DNA of 64,000 nucleotides from Nocardia sp. NBC_00565 (GCF_036345915.1 NZ_CP107785.1:9610001-9674000), one strand, 5' to 3'. Positions 1 to 9,367 are shown, counted from the first letter of the stretch. A program made the numbers and translations. The notes: generated by a model not told the origin, from the letters alone.

Positions 1-750
<750 letters not shown>

Positions 751-792
751 TCACCTTTCTTCGGGTCCGCGTGCGGGGCTGTGCACGGGTTT

Positions 793-1335
793 TCAGGGCT
801 TATGCGGTTGCAGGGCTTGCAGGACTTCGTCGCACCATTCGACGAATCCGGACTCCGCACGGATACCCGCGCGCAGGACGAGGTACTGGTGCAGCGGGGT
901 GCCGGAGAGCTGATCCGGTGCCGGGAAGTCACGTTTCTCGATGAGGCGGAACAACTCGAGGCGCTGGTTGTGCTGGTCGCGATGGCGGACGACCTCGACG
1001 CAGAGCGCGCCGATATCGCCGTGCGCGGCGGCGCGGATCTTCACGCCGAGTTCGTTGCGCGGCATCTCGGTATCGGTCGGCGCGGCGATCCAGCGGGCCA
1101 GTTCGGTGCGACCCGCCTCGTTCACCGAATAGACCTTCTTATCCGGCCTGCCCTCCTGGACGACGGCCTCGCTGCTCAGCCAGCCGGATTCCTCCATGCG
1201 CTTGAGTACCCGGTAGATCTGCTGGTGGGTGGCGCGCCAGAAGAAGCCGATGGACTTGTCGAAGCGGCGCGCCAGCTCATAACCCGAACCAGCGCGCTCG
1301 GTCAGCGATACCAGCAGCGCATGCTCGAGTGCCAT
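793..1335 (-). CDS. PadR-family transcriptional regulator
   Basis: 180 residues. The N-terminal winged helix (residues 1-75) has the PadR pattern: MALEHALLVSLTERAGSGYEL, then a recognition segment around THQQIYRVLKRMEESGW and a wing with GRPDKKVYSVNEAG. The C-terminal half is helical and resembles the Vir_act_alpha_C dimerisation domain of the AphA subgroup. It lies directly upstream of the FadH-like gene on the same strand. A perfect AphA-type palindrome sits 28 bp upstream of the start codon, suggesting autoregulation together with the reductase. The inducer is unknown; an acyl-CoA or aromatic acid is a guess from the family. Confidence 0.85.
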   Translation of the reverse strand: MALEHALLVSLTERAGSGYELARRFDKSIGFFWRATHQQIYRVLKRMEESGWLSSEAVVQEGRPDKKVYSVNEAGRTELARWIAAPTDTEMPRNELGVKIRAAAHGDIGALCVEVVRHRDQHNQRLELFRLIEKRDFPAPDQLSGTPLHQYLVLRAGIRAESGFVEWCDEVLQALQPHKP

Positions 1336-1362
1336 GGCGCAAGGTTATCGTTACACCCAGTA

Positions 1363-1382
1363 CTATGCAACTCAGTGCATAG
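1363..1382. promoter_or_regulatory. Probable PadR/AphA-type operator
   Basis: Perfect inverted repeat CTATGCA-N6-TGCATAG just upstream of the PadR gene. It fits the published AphA consensus TATGCA-N6-TGCNNA, and AphA belongs to the PadR family. Its placement between the PadR start and the divergent transporter gene suggests autoregulation. Confidence 0.65.
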
Positions 1383-1608
1383 CGTTCCGAGGCGAAACCG
1401 CGCTGGCGCGCGGTCTTCGCTCCGGCCCACCGACGTCGGAATGCGTTGGCCCGGCAGCCCTGTATGCCGACGTGGTTGGGTTGTGTCGCCCGTGCCGGCG
1501 CGCGCATCCGCCCGGCCTGCGGGCGTTGAGCGGTCGGCCAACGTAGTCGTGCCGCCCAAAGACGTGGGCGGCGTCGAGTGTTGGGCCGCCCAGCGGCGCG
1601 ATCGCGAT

Positions 1609-1614
1609 TAGGCT
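1609..1614 (+). promoter_or_regulatory. Putative -10 box of a leaderless transcript
   Basis: TAGGCT (TANNNT class) ends six bases before the ATG of the MFS gene, and there is no Shine-Dalgarno sequence between. This spacing is typical of leaderless actinobacterial mRNAs. No convincing -35 was seen. Confidence 0.4.
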
Positions 1615-1620
1615 GCGCGC

Positions 1621-2949
1621 ATGACCGAGGTAGACGCGCGGGCGACTGTCGGGCAGGCGGCCGGGCGTGGGCAAGTGGTGGCGTGGGGGTTGTGGGATTG
1701 GGGGTCCTCGGCGTTCAACGCCGTGATCCTGACCTTCGTCTTCTCGGTGTACCTGACCGATAAGGTCGGTGACGATCTGCCGGGCGGGGTGTCGCCGAGC
1801 GCGTGGCTGGGGTGGGCGCTCGGTTTCGCGGGGTTCGTGGTGGCGCTCACCGCGCCGGTCAGCGGGCAGCGCTTCGACGCGAGCGCGAAACGCAAACGCT
1901 CCCTTGGGGTTTTGACCGCGCTGACCATCCTGTCGATGACGCTGATGTTCTTCGTCCACGACAACTATCACGACTTCTGGATGGGTCTGGTACTGCTCGG
2001 CTTCGGCTCGGCGTTCTTCGAACTCGCGGGTGTGCCGTACAACGCGATGCTGCGCCAGGTCTCCACCCCGGCCGATGTCGGGCGGGTCTCCGGATTCGGC
2101 TGGGCCATGGGCTATTTCGGCGGCATCTTCATCCTGCTGATCAGCTATTTCGGTTTCATCTCCGGCCACGGCGACAACCGCGGCCTATTCGGTGTGCCCG
2201 TCGATGATGGGACCAACATCAGGTTGGTCGCCATGCTGGCCGCCGTGTGGTTCGCGGCTTTCTCGCTCCCGGTGTTGTTCGCCGTACCCGAATTGCCACG
2301 CACCAACGCCGATCCCGGTGCGGAAAAGGCGGGTTTCTTCGGCTCGTACCGGGTGCTGTGGCGGGATCTGCGCGAACTCTGGGTCGTCGATCGCCGCACC
2401 GTCGCCTTCCTGATCGCCAGCGCGATATTCCGCGACGGTCTGGCCGGGGTGTTCACCTTCGGCGCGATCCTGGCGGTGCGGGTCTACGGCATCGCCGACT
2501 CCGATGTGCTGCTGTTCGGTATCGCCGCGAATGTCGTGGCGGCGCTCGGCGCGGTCACCGCGGGCCGCTTCGACGATCGCGTCGGCCCGAAGATCGTGAT
2601 CGTCATATCCCTGGTTGCCATGGTGATCTGCGGCATCGCGCTACTGGTCGTCTCGGGTCCGGTGATGTTCTGGATCTTCGGTCTACTCCTGACCATCTTC
2701 GTCGGCCCCGCCCAATCCGCCGCCCGATCCTTCCTCACCCGCCTGGCACCACCCGGTCGTGAAGGCCAGATGTTCGGCCTCTATACCACCACCGGCCGCG
2801 CCGTATCTTTCCTCGCCCCAGCCCTTTTCGGCTTCTTCGTCTGGGCTTTCGACAGCGACCGCGCCGGCATCATCGGCATCGTGGTCGTCCTGGCCATCGG
2901 CCTCGCTGCCTTACTTCCCGTCCGTGGGCCGGATCGTGCCGTGCTCTAA
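1621..2949 (+). CDS. MFS transporter, UMF1 / Atg22-like family
   Basis: 442 residues with about twelve hydrophobic segments. The N-terminal WGLWDWGSSAFNAVI stretch is characteristic of the UMF1 (Atg22-like) branch of major facilitators, as is the conserved GVPYNAMLRQ segment near residue 140. The intracellular loop after the first helices carries the basic KRKR motif. Members are thought to export small solutes such as amino acids, but the substrate cannot be read from sequence. It stands alone: the next gene is convergent, and upstream lies the divergent PadR gene. The start at 1621 is favoured by the TAGGCT box six bases before it. Confidence 0.85.
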   Translation: MTEVDARATVGQAAGRGQVVAWGLWDWGSSAFNAVILTFVFSVYLTDKVGDDLPGGVSPSAWLGWALGFAGFVVALTAPVSGQRFDASAKRKRSLGVLTALTILSMTLMFFVHDNYHDFWMGLVLLGFGSAFFELAGVPYNAMLRQVSTPADVGRVSGFGWAMGYFGGIFILLISYFGFISGHGDNRGLFGVPVDDGTNIRLVAMLAAVWFAAFSLPVLFAVPELPRTNADPGAEKAGFFGSYRVLWRDLRELWVVDRRTVAFLIASAIFRDGLAGVFTFGAILAVRVYGIADSDVLLFGIAANVVAALGAVTAGRFDDRVGPKIVIVISLVAMVICGIALLVVSGPVMFWIFGLLLTIFVGPAQSAARSFLTRLAPPGREGQMFGLYTTTGRAVSFLAPALFGFFVWAFDSDRAGIIGIVVVLAIGLAALLPVRGPDRAVL

Positions 2950-2985
2950 CTACTTGTCGGTACCGAGCGGTCATGCTCGCTGTCG

Positions 2986-3804
2986 TCAGCGTGTGCCGAG
3001 CAGCAGCGTCTGGGTGCTGCGCCCGATCGGGCCCTTCTCATCGAATAAGCGGGATTCGGTCAGGCCGATGCCGCTGCGTTCCGGATAGGTGACCGCGTCC
3101 AGGCACACCCATTCGCCGACCGGCTCGCGATGCAGGGTGACCGTGAGATCGGTGTTGATGAAGAAGTATCGGCCCCATGGCAGGACGGAGCTGACGCCGT
3201 TGCCGAAGTCGGCGGCGGCGAGGGTCCGCTCCAGCGGGCTGGGCGAGGTGCCGGCCACGATCGGATAGCGCAGGCGAATCCAGCACACGGCCGGGCCCGG
3301 GTTCCGGAAAGCGCCTGAGACGAAACGGTATTCGACGCCGGTGTGGAATCCGACCGGCTGATCGCTCGGGAAGCTGTGATCCGGGCTCTGCGGCACCGTG
3401 TCCGGACCGGGCTGGATACCGGTCGGCAGCACTTCGGCCGGCACGTCCAGTTCCGGCTCGGCCTGCCGCAGCCGCCAGGCGCTGGCCTTCAGCGCCGGTC
3501 CCTGGTCGGAACTCAGCGTGGCCTCGATCAGTTCGACACTGCGCCCGGGCTGGGTGACTCGTGCCGCGGCCCGGATGACTCGCGCCTCGGCCCGCAGCGG
3601 TGCGATCGGCACCGGCCCGAGAATCTCCACCGCCACCCGTGCGACCCGGCACTCCGGTTCCGGTCGGCACCGCTCGATCACATGCCCCAGCAGCGCCGAC
3701 GGCGGCCCGGCGTGCTGAGCGTCCGGCGACCATGGCCCCCGAGTGAATTCGGTGGAATGGAACAGATCCGGATCCGAGGAGTCGGGCACGTAGAAGCCAT
3801 CCAT
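2986..3804 (-). CDS. Acyl-CoA thioesterase domain protein (TesB-like / 4HBT_3)
   Basis: 272 residues arranged as two hot-dog halves. The first half (about 1-115) contains GPWSPDAQHAGPPSALLGHV followed by strands VARVAVEILGPVPI and ARVTQPGRSVELIEATL. The second (about 150-272) ends with LTVTLHREPVGEWVCLDAVTY. This matches the actinobacterial TesB-like thioesterase family thought to hydrolyse acyl-CoAs. A TAGGCT -10-like box lies nine bases before the start codon, so the message may be leaderless. It is convergent with the transporter gene and appears monocistronic. The substrate chain length is unknown. Confidence 0.75.
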   Translation of the reverse strand: MDGFYVPDSSDPDLFHSTEFTRGPWSPDAQHAGPPSALLGHVIERCRPEPECRVARVAVEILGPVPIAPLRAEARVIRAAARVTQPGRSVELIEATLSSDQGPALKASAWRLRQAEPELDVPAEVLPTGIQPGPDTVPQSPDHSFPSDQPVGFHTGVEYRFVSGAFRNPGPAVCWIRLRYPIVAGTSPSPLERTLAAADFGNGVSSVLPWGRYFFINTDLTVTLHREPVGEWVCLDAVTYPERSGIGLTESRLFDEKGPIGRSTQTLLLGTR

Positions 3805-4038
3805 AGTGTCTGGAGCCTAGGCGGCGTTCAAGAATTCGGTGTTCTGGCGAGGGGGATGGCTACCTGGATGGTGGCTTCGTAGCGGACGGCGAGCAGCCCG
3901 CGAGCCTGGCCGTTCAGCCGTCGAGGCGCCGGTCGAAACGCCACCTGGCGCCTGAATGCACCGCCGACGCGCATGAGGCCTCTTGCGAGGGCCGTGGCGG
4001 TAATGGCGAGAGGTACTTGTCTATGAGACAGTGCCGTC

Positions 4039-4518
4039 GTGGCCAATCCTCAGCACCTGACCAATCCCGAGGCGCTGTACCAAGCTGTGGCGGAACGGCG
4101 TCTTCAATACGAGAACCTGCTCTGGCAGGTGCCCGCCGTCAGTCTGACCGCCCAAGCTTTCTTGTTCAGCGTCGCGCTGACCCAGGACATCGACTCTTTT
4201 CCGCAGATTCTGGCCGGTTTGCTCGCGATGACCGTGTCGGTCATCTCGATCATGCTCATGGCTAGCCATAGACGAGCCGAAAGCCGGGATGCTCAATGGC
4301 TGGAGCGCTTTGAGCAGCAGGAACTGGGCGCGGGCGCTTGGGGTGCACACGGCGCAGCATTCCGGTCGCAGAAAATCGCGGATCCCGACGCCGGCTGGTT
4401 TGCCAACCTGATAAACCTCAGGCTCATGTTCCAGGTGTGGGTCGTCGGTCTCGGAATGTTCGGCCTCGTAGCCATCTTGATGATCGTGAAGACCGTGATA
4501 ATTATCGCCGTCTCCTGA
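4039..4518 (+). CDS. Small membrane protein, unknown function
   Basis: 159 residues starting at GTG. Three hydrophobic segments are visible, roughly at 32-50, 57-75 and 134-157, with an amphipathic N-terminal stretch and a cytoplasmic-looking loop of about 55 residues between segments two and three. I do not recognise a named family. An inverted repeat TGTCT-ATG-AGACA at 4018-4030 lies just before the start and could be part of the promoter or an operator. Codon use resembles its neighbours, so it is probably a real chromosomal gene. It is flanked by genes on the opposite strand and is likely transcribed alone. Confidence 0.6.
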   Translation: MANPQHLTNPEALYQAVAERRLQYENLLWQVPAVSLTAQAFLFSVALTQDIDSFPQILAGLLAMTVSVISIMLMASHRRAESRDAQWLERFEQQELGAGAWGAHGAAFRSQKIADPDAGWFANLINLRLMFQVWVVGLGMFGLVAILMIVKTVIIIAVS

Positions 4519-4576
4519 CTCGGGGCCAAGGCGCGGGCTCGTCGGGCTGGGGCATGGTCCTGTTCGTGGGCCCGGC

Positions 4577-5278
4577 CTACTCTCGGCTTCGACGGGGTGA
4601 TACGTGTTGACCAGTGGCGAGGATGAACACACTGATCACCAACACCCACGCCGGGAAGACCAGAGTTACCCAGAAACTGAAGCTGAAGACCAGCAGCAAG
4701 GCCAGGGCGAGCAGGTAGGTGGTCACCACCAGCCATCGTGGCATCAGGCCGGTGCGCAACCAGATCGTGCCGAGCGAAATCATGAACACCCCGGCCATGC
4801 GCAACACGTAGACGTTGTTGATCTGCAGCATCACCTCACGGCCGAAGTAGACGATCTCGCCCTGGGAAGCGTCCGAGTGCCGGGAGATGGCAAGGATACC
4901 GCCCGCTATCCCCGTCGAGGCGAAAATCATGGCCAGGAACAGCAGCCCGCTGCCCAGGAATACCGTCGAGAAGAAGCGGTCCTCGAGATCTCCGAGCTGG
5001 TCGCGGACCACGCCGATGAACCACAGGAACGCGATGCCCGCGAAGGGCATCAGCACCAAGGCGACGGAGATTCGTGATCCGCTGCGTCCCACCCACGCGG
5101 TCTCCGAGAAGGGGTCGTCGGGGAGCGCGGTGTGCACCAGCGCGAGGGTGGACGAGAAGAGCGCGGCGAAGACGATGCCGGCGACCGCCGCCGCACGCGG
5201 CGTCCTGAGCTGGTGGAACTGCATCCCGCTCTGCGTATCGGCCATAAACAAATCTAATGCGAACTCGCCTTTCGCCAT
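4577..5278 (-). CDS. Hypothetical integral membrane protein
   Basis: 233 residues with about six membrane segments: near 33-50, 71-90, 105-130, 155-172, 180-200 and 205-225. The loop VRDQLGDLEDRFFSTVFLGSG between segments two and three is charged and looks conserved in character. The C-terminal tail is basic (HVSPRRSRE), as expected for a cytoplasmic end. I know similar uncharacterised membrane proteins from mycobacteria and nocardiae but no function. The start could be at 5278 or at an internal ATG at 5245, which would remove a hydrophilic leader of 11 residues. It is convergent with the preceding membrane protein gene. Confidence 0.65.
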   Translation of the reverse strand: MAKGEFALDLFMADTQSGMQFHQLRTPRAAAVAGIVFAALFSSTLALVHTALPDDPFSETAWVGRSGSRISVALVLMPFAGIAFLWFIGVVRDQLGDLEDRFFSTVFLGSGLLFLAMIFASTGIAGGILAISRHSDASQGEIVYFGREVMLQINNVYVLRMAGVFMISLGTIWLRTGLMPRWLVVTTYLLALALLLVFSFSFWVTLVFPAWVLVISVFILATGQHVSPRRSRE

Positions 5279-5368
5279 TGCCGAATCAGCCGAGTCGGTG
5301 ATCCATCGGCTGTTCAGCAGGAGCCGCGTGGACGCTCCGTGCTGGCGCTCGAGCCGGAGGCCGGCTGG

Positions 5369-5989
5369 CTAGCGGTCCTTCGAGGGCCGCCAGGCGCTCA
5401 TGCCGAGGGCGATGAGGCGGACCTGGCGGATGGTGCGGTCGATGATGGCGGGGTGGTCGCGGGGGGTGGCGGCGACGTAGTCGGCGATGCAGTCGGCGAC
5501 GGTGGAGACGATCAGGTCGGCGGCCAGTTCGAGGTCCTCGGGAGGCCAGGAGTCCAATTCGGGAATGCGGGACAGGTCGACGACCAGTTCGCGGACGATC
5601 AGTTGGAGTTCGAGGGCGATGGCCTGCTGTAGGGCCGCCGAGCCGCCGCGGCGTTCGCGGGTGATGAAGCCGAACAGTTCGCGTTTGGTGGCGACCTGCT
5701 CGAAGACGAAGCGCACGGTTTCCGAGAGCCGGGCGTCGGGGGTGCGGCGCAATTGCCGCAGGGCCAGGCGCAACGCGCGGATACCCTCGTCGACCAGGGC
5801 CGCGCCGAGATCGTCGAGTGAGGCGAAGTGGCGGTAGAACGCGGTCGGCACGATGCCCGCGGAACGGGCGATTTCACGCAGGCTCAGCGCACCGAAGCCG
5901 CGCTCGGCGGCGAGCGCAAGCGTGCCGTCGAGCAGGGCCTGCCGGGTGCGCTCCTTGCGTTCCATCCGGGTAGCTGCGGGCTCGCTCAT
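5369..5989 (-). CDS. TetR-family regulator, DesT/FabR-like
   Basis: 206 residues from ATG 5989; an upstream ATG at 6016 is possible. The helix-turn-helix (about residues 20-65) reads SLREIARSAGIVPTAFYRHF, and the PTAFYRHF recognition helix is typical of the DesT/FabR branch that senses the saturated-to-unsaturated acyl-CoA balance. The C-terminal ligand domain is all helical. The gene is divergent from the ferredoxin reductase/desaturase operon, the expected target of such a regulator. A DesT-like palindrome lies in the shared intergenic region. A short hairpin AGCCGG-AGG-CCGGCT at 5352-5366 follows the stop codon and may end transcription. Confidence 0.85.
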   Translation of the reverse strand: MSEPAATRMERKERTRQALLDGTLALAAERGFGALSLREIARSAGIVPTAFYRHFASLDDLGAALVDEGIRALRLALRQLRRTPDARLSETVRFVFEQVATKRELFGFITRERRGGSAALQQAIALELQLIVRELVVDLSRIPELDSWPPEDLELAADLIVSTVADCIADYVAATPRDHPAIIDRTIRQVRLIALGMSAWRPSKDR

Positions 5990-6059
5990 CGCAGTGAGCA
6001 TACATCCGTTCACCATTCGTCCATTCCATGGATGTAGTTCGGGTCACATCAATTGCTGG

Positions 6060-6090
6060 TTGACAGTGGACCCGGTCCATCAGTCACACT
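6060..6090 (+). promoter_or_regulatory. Putative promoter of the desaturase operon
   Basis: A perfect TTGACA -35 at 6060-6065 is followed after 19 bp by CACACT at 6085-6090 as a weak -10. The -10 overlaps the left flank of the TetR operator, which would suit repression by occlusion. Confidence 0.35.
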
Positions 6091-6095
6091 TGTTG

Positions 6096-6113
6096 AGTGT
6101 ACAGGCGTGCACT
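6096..6113. promoter_or_regulatory. Probable DesT-like TetR operator
   Basis: Near-perfect 18-bp inverted repeat AGTGTAC-N4-GTGCACT (6 of 7 pairs). It has the same arm length and spacing as the DesT operator AGTGAAC-N4-type palindrome. An overlapping repeat ACACT-N5-AGTGT spans 6086-6100. It lies between the divergent TetR and desaturase genes. Confidence 0.6.
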
Positions 6114-6245
6114 GAAATCTTCGCCGAAGAAGATCGGGCGCACGCCACCGTCGGACAAGCAGCGGCACCCAGCGGCGTGAGCCCCTGGTCCGGAGGCGGC
6201 CGTCACGCAGGACCCGCGCACGCCGCACATTGAACGGAGAACCTC

Positions 6246-7304
6246 ATGGTGGGACTCATCGATCTGGTGCAAACCCTGACCACCCCGCACCCACTCGACC
6301 GCTACCTGGAACTCGTCCGCCCCACGCTGACGGCCCGGGAACTGCGCGCGGAGATCACCCATGTCCGCCGCTCGGTACCCGGATCGGTGACGCTCACCCT
6401 GCGTCCGACCCGGCAGTGGCGCGGCCACGCCGCCGGGCAATACGTGCAGATCGGGGTCGTGATCGACGGCATCCGCCACATCCGGTGCTACTCGCCGGTG
6501 AACCCGGAGGGCCGCCGGGACCGCCATATCCAACTGACCGTCAAGGCGCATCCGGGCGGACTGGTATCGCAGTACCTGTACCGCAACGCCGTGCCCGGCA
6601 TGGTCGTCAGCCTCGAACCCGCCGCCGGCGTCTTCCGGCTGCCCGAGCCGCGCCCCGAACGGGTGCTACTGATCAGCGGCGGCAGCGGTATCACACCGGT
6701 GCTGTCCATGCTGCGCACGCTGGCGGAGGAGGGCTATCCGGGCGAGCTCGCCTTCCTGCACTACGCGAAATCGCCCGAGGCGGTGCCACATCGCGCGGAG
6801 CTGGAGGTGATCGCGCAGGCCAACAAGAACTTCCGCATCGAGATGCGCCATCCCGGCGACGGCTCCGGTTATTTCGATTACGACCAGCTCGAACGCGTCG
6901 CACCATGGTTCGCCGACGGCGAGACCTACGTCTGCGGGCCGCAGGGCCTGATGGCCGCGGTGCGCAAGATCTTCGAGGCCGAGCAGCTGAGCGATCGGCT
7001 GCATGCCGAGGAGTTCACCCTGGCCACCACGCCCGTCGACGCGGACGAGGCATTCGGCACGGTCAGCTTCTCGGCCAGCGGGAAGAACGCCGAAAACAAC
7101 GGCGCCGTCCTATTGGAGCAGGCCGAGGCCGCCGGTCTGACACCGGAGTACGGCTGCCGCATGGGTATCTGCTTCTCCTGCACCGCGGTTCGGCGCACCG
7201 GCTGCACCCGCAACGTGCGCACCGGCGAAACCAATAGCGATCCGGACCAGCCCATCCAGCTCTGCATCAACGCGCCCGTCGGCGACGTCGAGATCGATAT
7301 CTGA
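6246..7304 (+). CDS. Ferredoxin reductase, electron donor to the acyl-CoA desaturase
   Basis: 352 residues. After a short N-terminal helix come the flavin domain (about 40-145, with the RCYSPVN FAD motif), the NAD(P)H domain (about 145-260, with ISGGSGITPVLSMLRTL and CGPQG), and a C-terminal plant-type 2Fe-2S domain. Four cluster ligands are visible around C304, C309, C312 and C340. The order flavin-NAD-2Fe-2S equals mycobacterial Rv3230c, which passes electrons to the desaturase DesA3. The desaturase follows after 20 bp in the same operon, so the role is well supported. The start has an ACGGAG ribosome site. Confidence 0.9.
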   Translation: MVGLIDLVQTLTTPHPLDRYLELVRPTLTARELRAEITHVRRSVPGSVTLTLRPTRQWRGHAAGQYVQIGVVIDGIRHIRCYSPVNPEGRRDRHIQLTVKAHPGGLVSQYLYRNAVPGMVVSLEPAAGVFRLPEPRPERVLLISGGSGITPVLSMLRTLAEEGYPGELAFLHYAKSPEAVPHRAELEVIAQANKNFRIEMRHPGDGSGYFDYDQLERVAPWFADGETYVCGPQGLMAAVRKIFEAEQLSDRLHAEEFTLATTPVDADEAFGTVSFSASGKNAENNGAVLLEQAEAAGLTPEYGCRMGICFSCTAVRRTGCTRNVRTGETNSDPDQPIQLCINAPVGDVEIDI

Positions 7305-7324
7305 AAAGCTAAGGGGACCAAGCA

Positions 7325-8509
7325 ATGACAATTTTGACCGAAACGAAAGACGGCCCGCTCGTACTGAGCCCGGACCAGGTCGAGGAACTCGGCCGCGCCC
7401 TCGACGACCTGCGCGCCCGCATCGTCGCCGATCTCGGCGACAGCGATCGCGAATACATCTACTCGATCATCAAGGCACAGCGCGGTTTCGAGATCGCCGG
7501 TCGCAGCCTGATGTACCTGGGCTTCCTGCCGCCGTTCTGGTTGGCCGCGGTCGCCGCGCTGAGTGTGTCGAAGATCCTGGACAATATGGAGATCGGCCAC
7601 AACGTGATGCACGGCCAGTACGACTGGATGCGTGAGCGCGGCCTGAATTCCCGTGAGTTCGAATGGGATACGGTTTGCCCGGCGGACCAGTGGAAGCATT
7701 CGCACAACTACCTGCACCACACATACACCAACATCCACGGCATGGACCGCGATATCGGCTACGGCATCCTGCGCATGGACGAGAGCCAGAAGTGGAATCC
7801 GCTGCGCCTGGGCCAGCCGCTCTACGCCTTCGGGCTGATGGTGCTGTTCGAATGGGGCGTGATGGGCCATGACCTGGAGGTGGAGAACATCATTCGGGGC
7901 AAGCGCTCCTGGTCCGATATCAAGAAGCTGGTAAAGGGCCAGTGGCGCAAGGCCGGTCGGCAGGTCCTCAAGGACTACGTCGTGTTCCCGGCGCTGACCG
8001 GTCCGCTGTTCGTCAGCACGCTCGCCGGAAACGTCACCGCGAACCTGGTGCGCAACCTGTGGGCCTTCTCCATCATCTTCTGCGGCCACTTCCCCACCGG
8101 CGTACAGACGTTCACCGAAGCGGAGACCGCGGAGGAGACCCGCGGCGAGTGGTACGTCCGCCAGATGCTCGGCTCGGCAAATATCACTGGCAGCAAGCTG
8201 TTCCACATCATGTCCGGTAATTTGTCGCATCAGATCGAACATCACCTGTTCCCGGACCTGCCCGCGAACCGCTATCCGCAGCTGGCGCCGGAGGTACGGG
8301 AACTGTGTGAGAAGTACGGTTTGCCGTACAACACCGGTTCGCTGGGTCAGCAAGTCGGCTCGGTCTGGATGAAGATTTTCAAGCTCGCGCTGCCGCCGTT
8401 CTTAGTAGGGAAGGAGTCCACGCCCGGTGTTATCGTGATGCGACAGCAGGTCGTTTCGAGCGACCTGCAAGCAGTCGCTAGCGGAAACACAACCGAAGTG
8501 GGCGTGTGA
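7325..8509 (+). CDS. desA3: Membrane acyl-CoA desaturase, DesA3-like (delta-9 stearoyl-CoA type)
   Basis: 394 residues. The three histidine boxes of membrane di-iron desaturases are present: H92-N-V-M-H96, H127-N-Y-L-H-H132, and H-Q-I-E-H-H near residue 301-306. Hydrophobic stretches flank the boxes. The enzyme inserts a cis double bond into long-chain acyl-CoA, giving oleate-type precursors of membrane lipids. It is paired with its reductase upstream and likely controlled by the divergent TetR. The mycobacterial counterpart is Rv3229c. The start has an AAGGGGA ribosome site. The gene symbol is by analogy with M. tuberculosis. Confidence 0.9.
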   Translation: MTILTETKDGPLVLSPDQVEELGRALDDLRARIVADLGDSDREYIYSIIKAQRGFEIAGRSLMYLGFLPPFWLAAVAALSVSKILDNMEIGHNVMHGQYDWMRERGLNSREFEWDTVCPADQWKHSHNYLHHTYTNIHGMDRDIGYGILRMDESQKWNPLRLGQPLYAFGLMVLFEWGVMGHDLEVENIIRGKRSWSDIKKLVKGQWRKAGRQVLKDYVVFPALTGPLFVSTLAGNVTANLVRNLWAFSIIFCGHFPTGVQTFTEAETAEETRGEWYVRQMLGSANITGSKLFHIMSGNLSHQIEHHLFPDLPANRYPQLAPEVRELCEKYGLPYNTGSLGQQVGSVWMKIFKLALPPFLVGKESTPGVIVMRQQVVSSDLQAVASGNTTEVGV

Positions 8510-8830
8510 ATGATCGGGAAATTCGAAAGTAACAAGGATCTAATTCAGGAATTGACTTCCTCGGGCGCGCGGCATGTCGGAAATATTGCGAGCATCATTA
8601 CCGGCACCGTCGCGGAGGTCACTCGGGAGATCGGTGAGTGGATCACCGACGCCATCGAGATGAACGAGGCCGCGGAGGCCGCCCGTAAGGATGCCGCGGT
8701 GCAGCGGGTGGATGACGATCTCGACTATGTCGCGGACGAGGCCGATGTCTCTTATGACGCAGAGGTCGAGCCCGCGACGGAGTTCGTCGAGGCCGAGGTG
8801 GTCGAGCCGGAGGCAGAGCGCCCCCGGTGA
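8510..8830 (+). CDS. Small acidic protein abutting the desaturase gene, unknown
   Basis: 106 residues. The ATG follows the desaturase stop codon with no intervening base, which suggests translational coupling. Residues 1-55 look like a helical, weakly amphipathic region (GARHVGNIASIITGTVAEVTREIGEW), and residues 60-106 are very acidic and probably disordered. No membrane segment or known domain is evident. Its position as last gene of the reductase/desaturase operon suggests a role with the desaturase complex or its turnover, but that is only inference. Its stop codon touches that of the convergent DUF4254 gene. Confidence 0.65.
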   Translation: MIGKFESNKDLIQELTSSGARHVGNIASIITGTVAEVTREIGEWITDAIEMNEAAEAARKDAAVQRVDDDLDYVADEADVSYDAEVEPATEFVEAEVVEPEAERPR

Positions 8831-9367
8831 TCACCACACCGGCAGCCTGCGCCGGTGCTCGGCGACATCGGTGATCAGATCCCGGTACCCGTCGGCCAGC
8901 TCGGCCAACCGGCTCCACTGCAGCTGGGCGTCATCGTCCAGCTGCAGTGGATGCGGCGGGTCCACGGGTGCCGACATTCCCAATGCGCGTTGTGCCGCAA
9001 CCCATTTCGATGCCATTCGATCGATGACGGCGCCGAGGGTCTCGGTGTGCAGTGAGGCGCCGGCGCGGTGCTGCACATTCGTGGCGACCCAGCTGTCGAT
9101 GCAGTGGATCAGCTCCGTGCGGTGCAGATCGAGATCGTCGACGAGTTGCAGGCACTGCGCGACACCCGCGCTCGAGGTGTTCGGCGCATGCGCCGCCTGC
9201 AGCGCGTTGTGCCTGCGTTCATGGCATTCGACCAGTTCCCGCGCCACACTGAGGACGCGGTGTCGGTGTCGATTCGGATCGTCGGGCTCACGAAATGCGC
9301 GCAATAGCGCTATTGCCGATGGCAGCTCGTCGGTTCCGATACGGTCTGCGGCGTATTCGGTAGGCAT
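8831..9367 (-). CDS. DUF4254 domain protein
   Basis: 178 residues from ATG 9367; longer upstream in-frame starts give a Pro/Gly-rich leader that looks non-coding. The segment LPSAIALLRAFREPD at the start and the helical core ARELVECHERRHNALQAAH resemble DUF4254 proteins common in nocardiae and mycobacteria. A later segment LVDDLDLHRTELIHCIDSWV with paired His residues also fits. The function of the domain is unknown. It is convergent with the desaturase operon and its stop codon immediately adjoins that operon's last stop codon. Confidence 0.65.
   Translation of the reverse strand: MPTEYAADRIGTDELPSAIALLRAFREPDDPNRHRHRVLSVARELVECHERRHNALQAAHAPNTSSAGVAQCLQLVDDLDLHRTELIHCIDSWVATNVQHRAGASLHTETLGAVIDRMASKWVAAQRALGMSAPVDPPHPLQLDDDAQLQWSRLAELADGYRDLITDVAEHRRRLPVW

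Noticed and set aside
6926..8353. Long minus-strand open frame opposite the desaturase operon
   Set aside because: The plus strand encodes enzymes with all catalytic motifs; the antisense frame has no recognisable domain.
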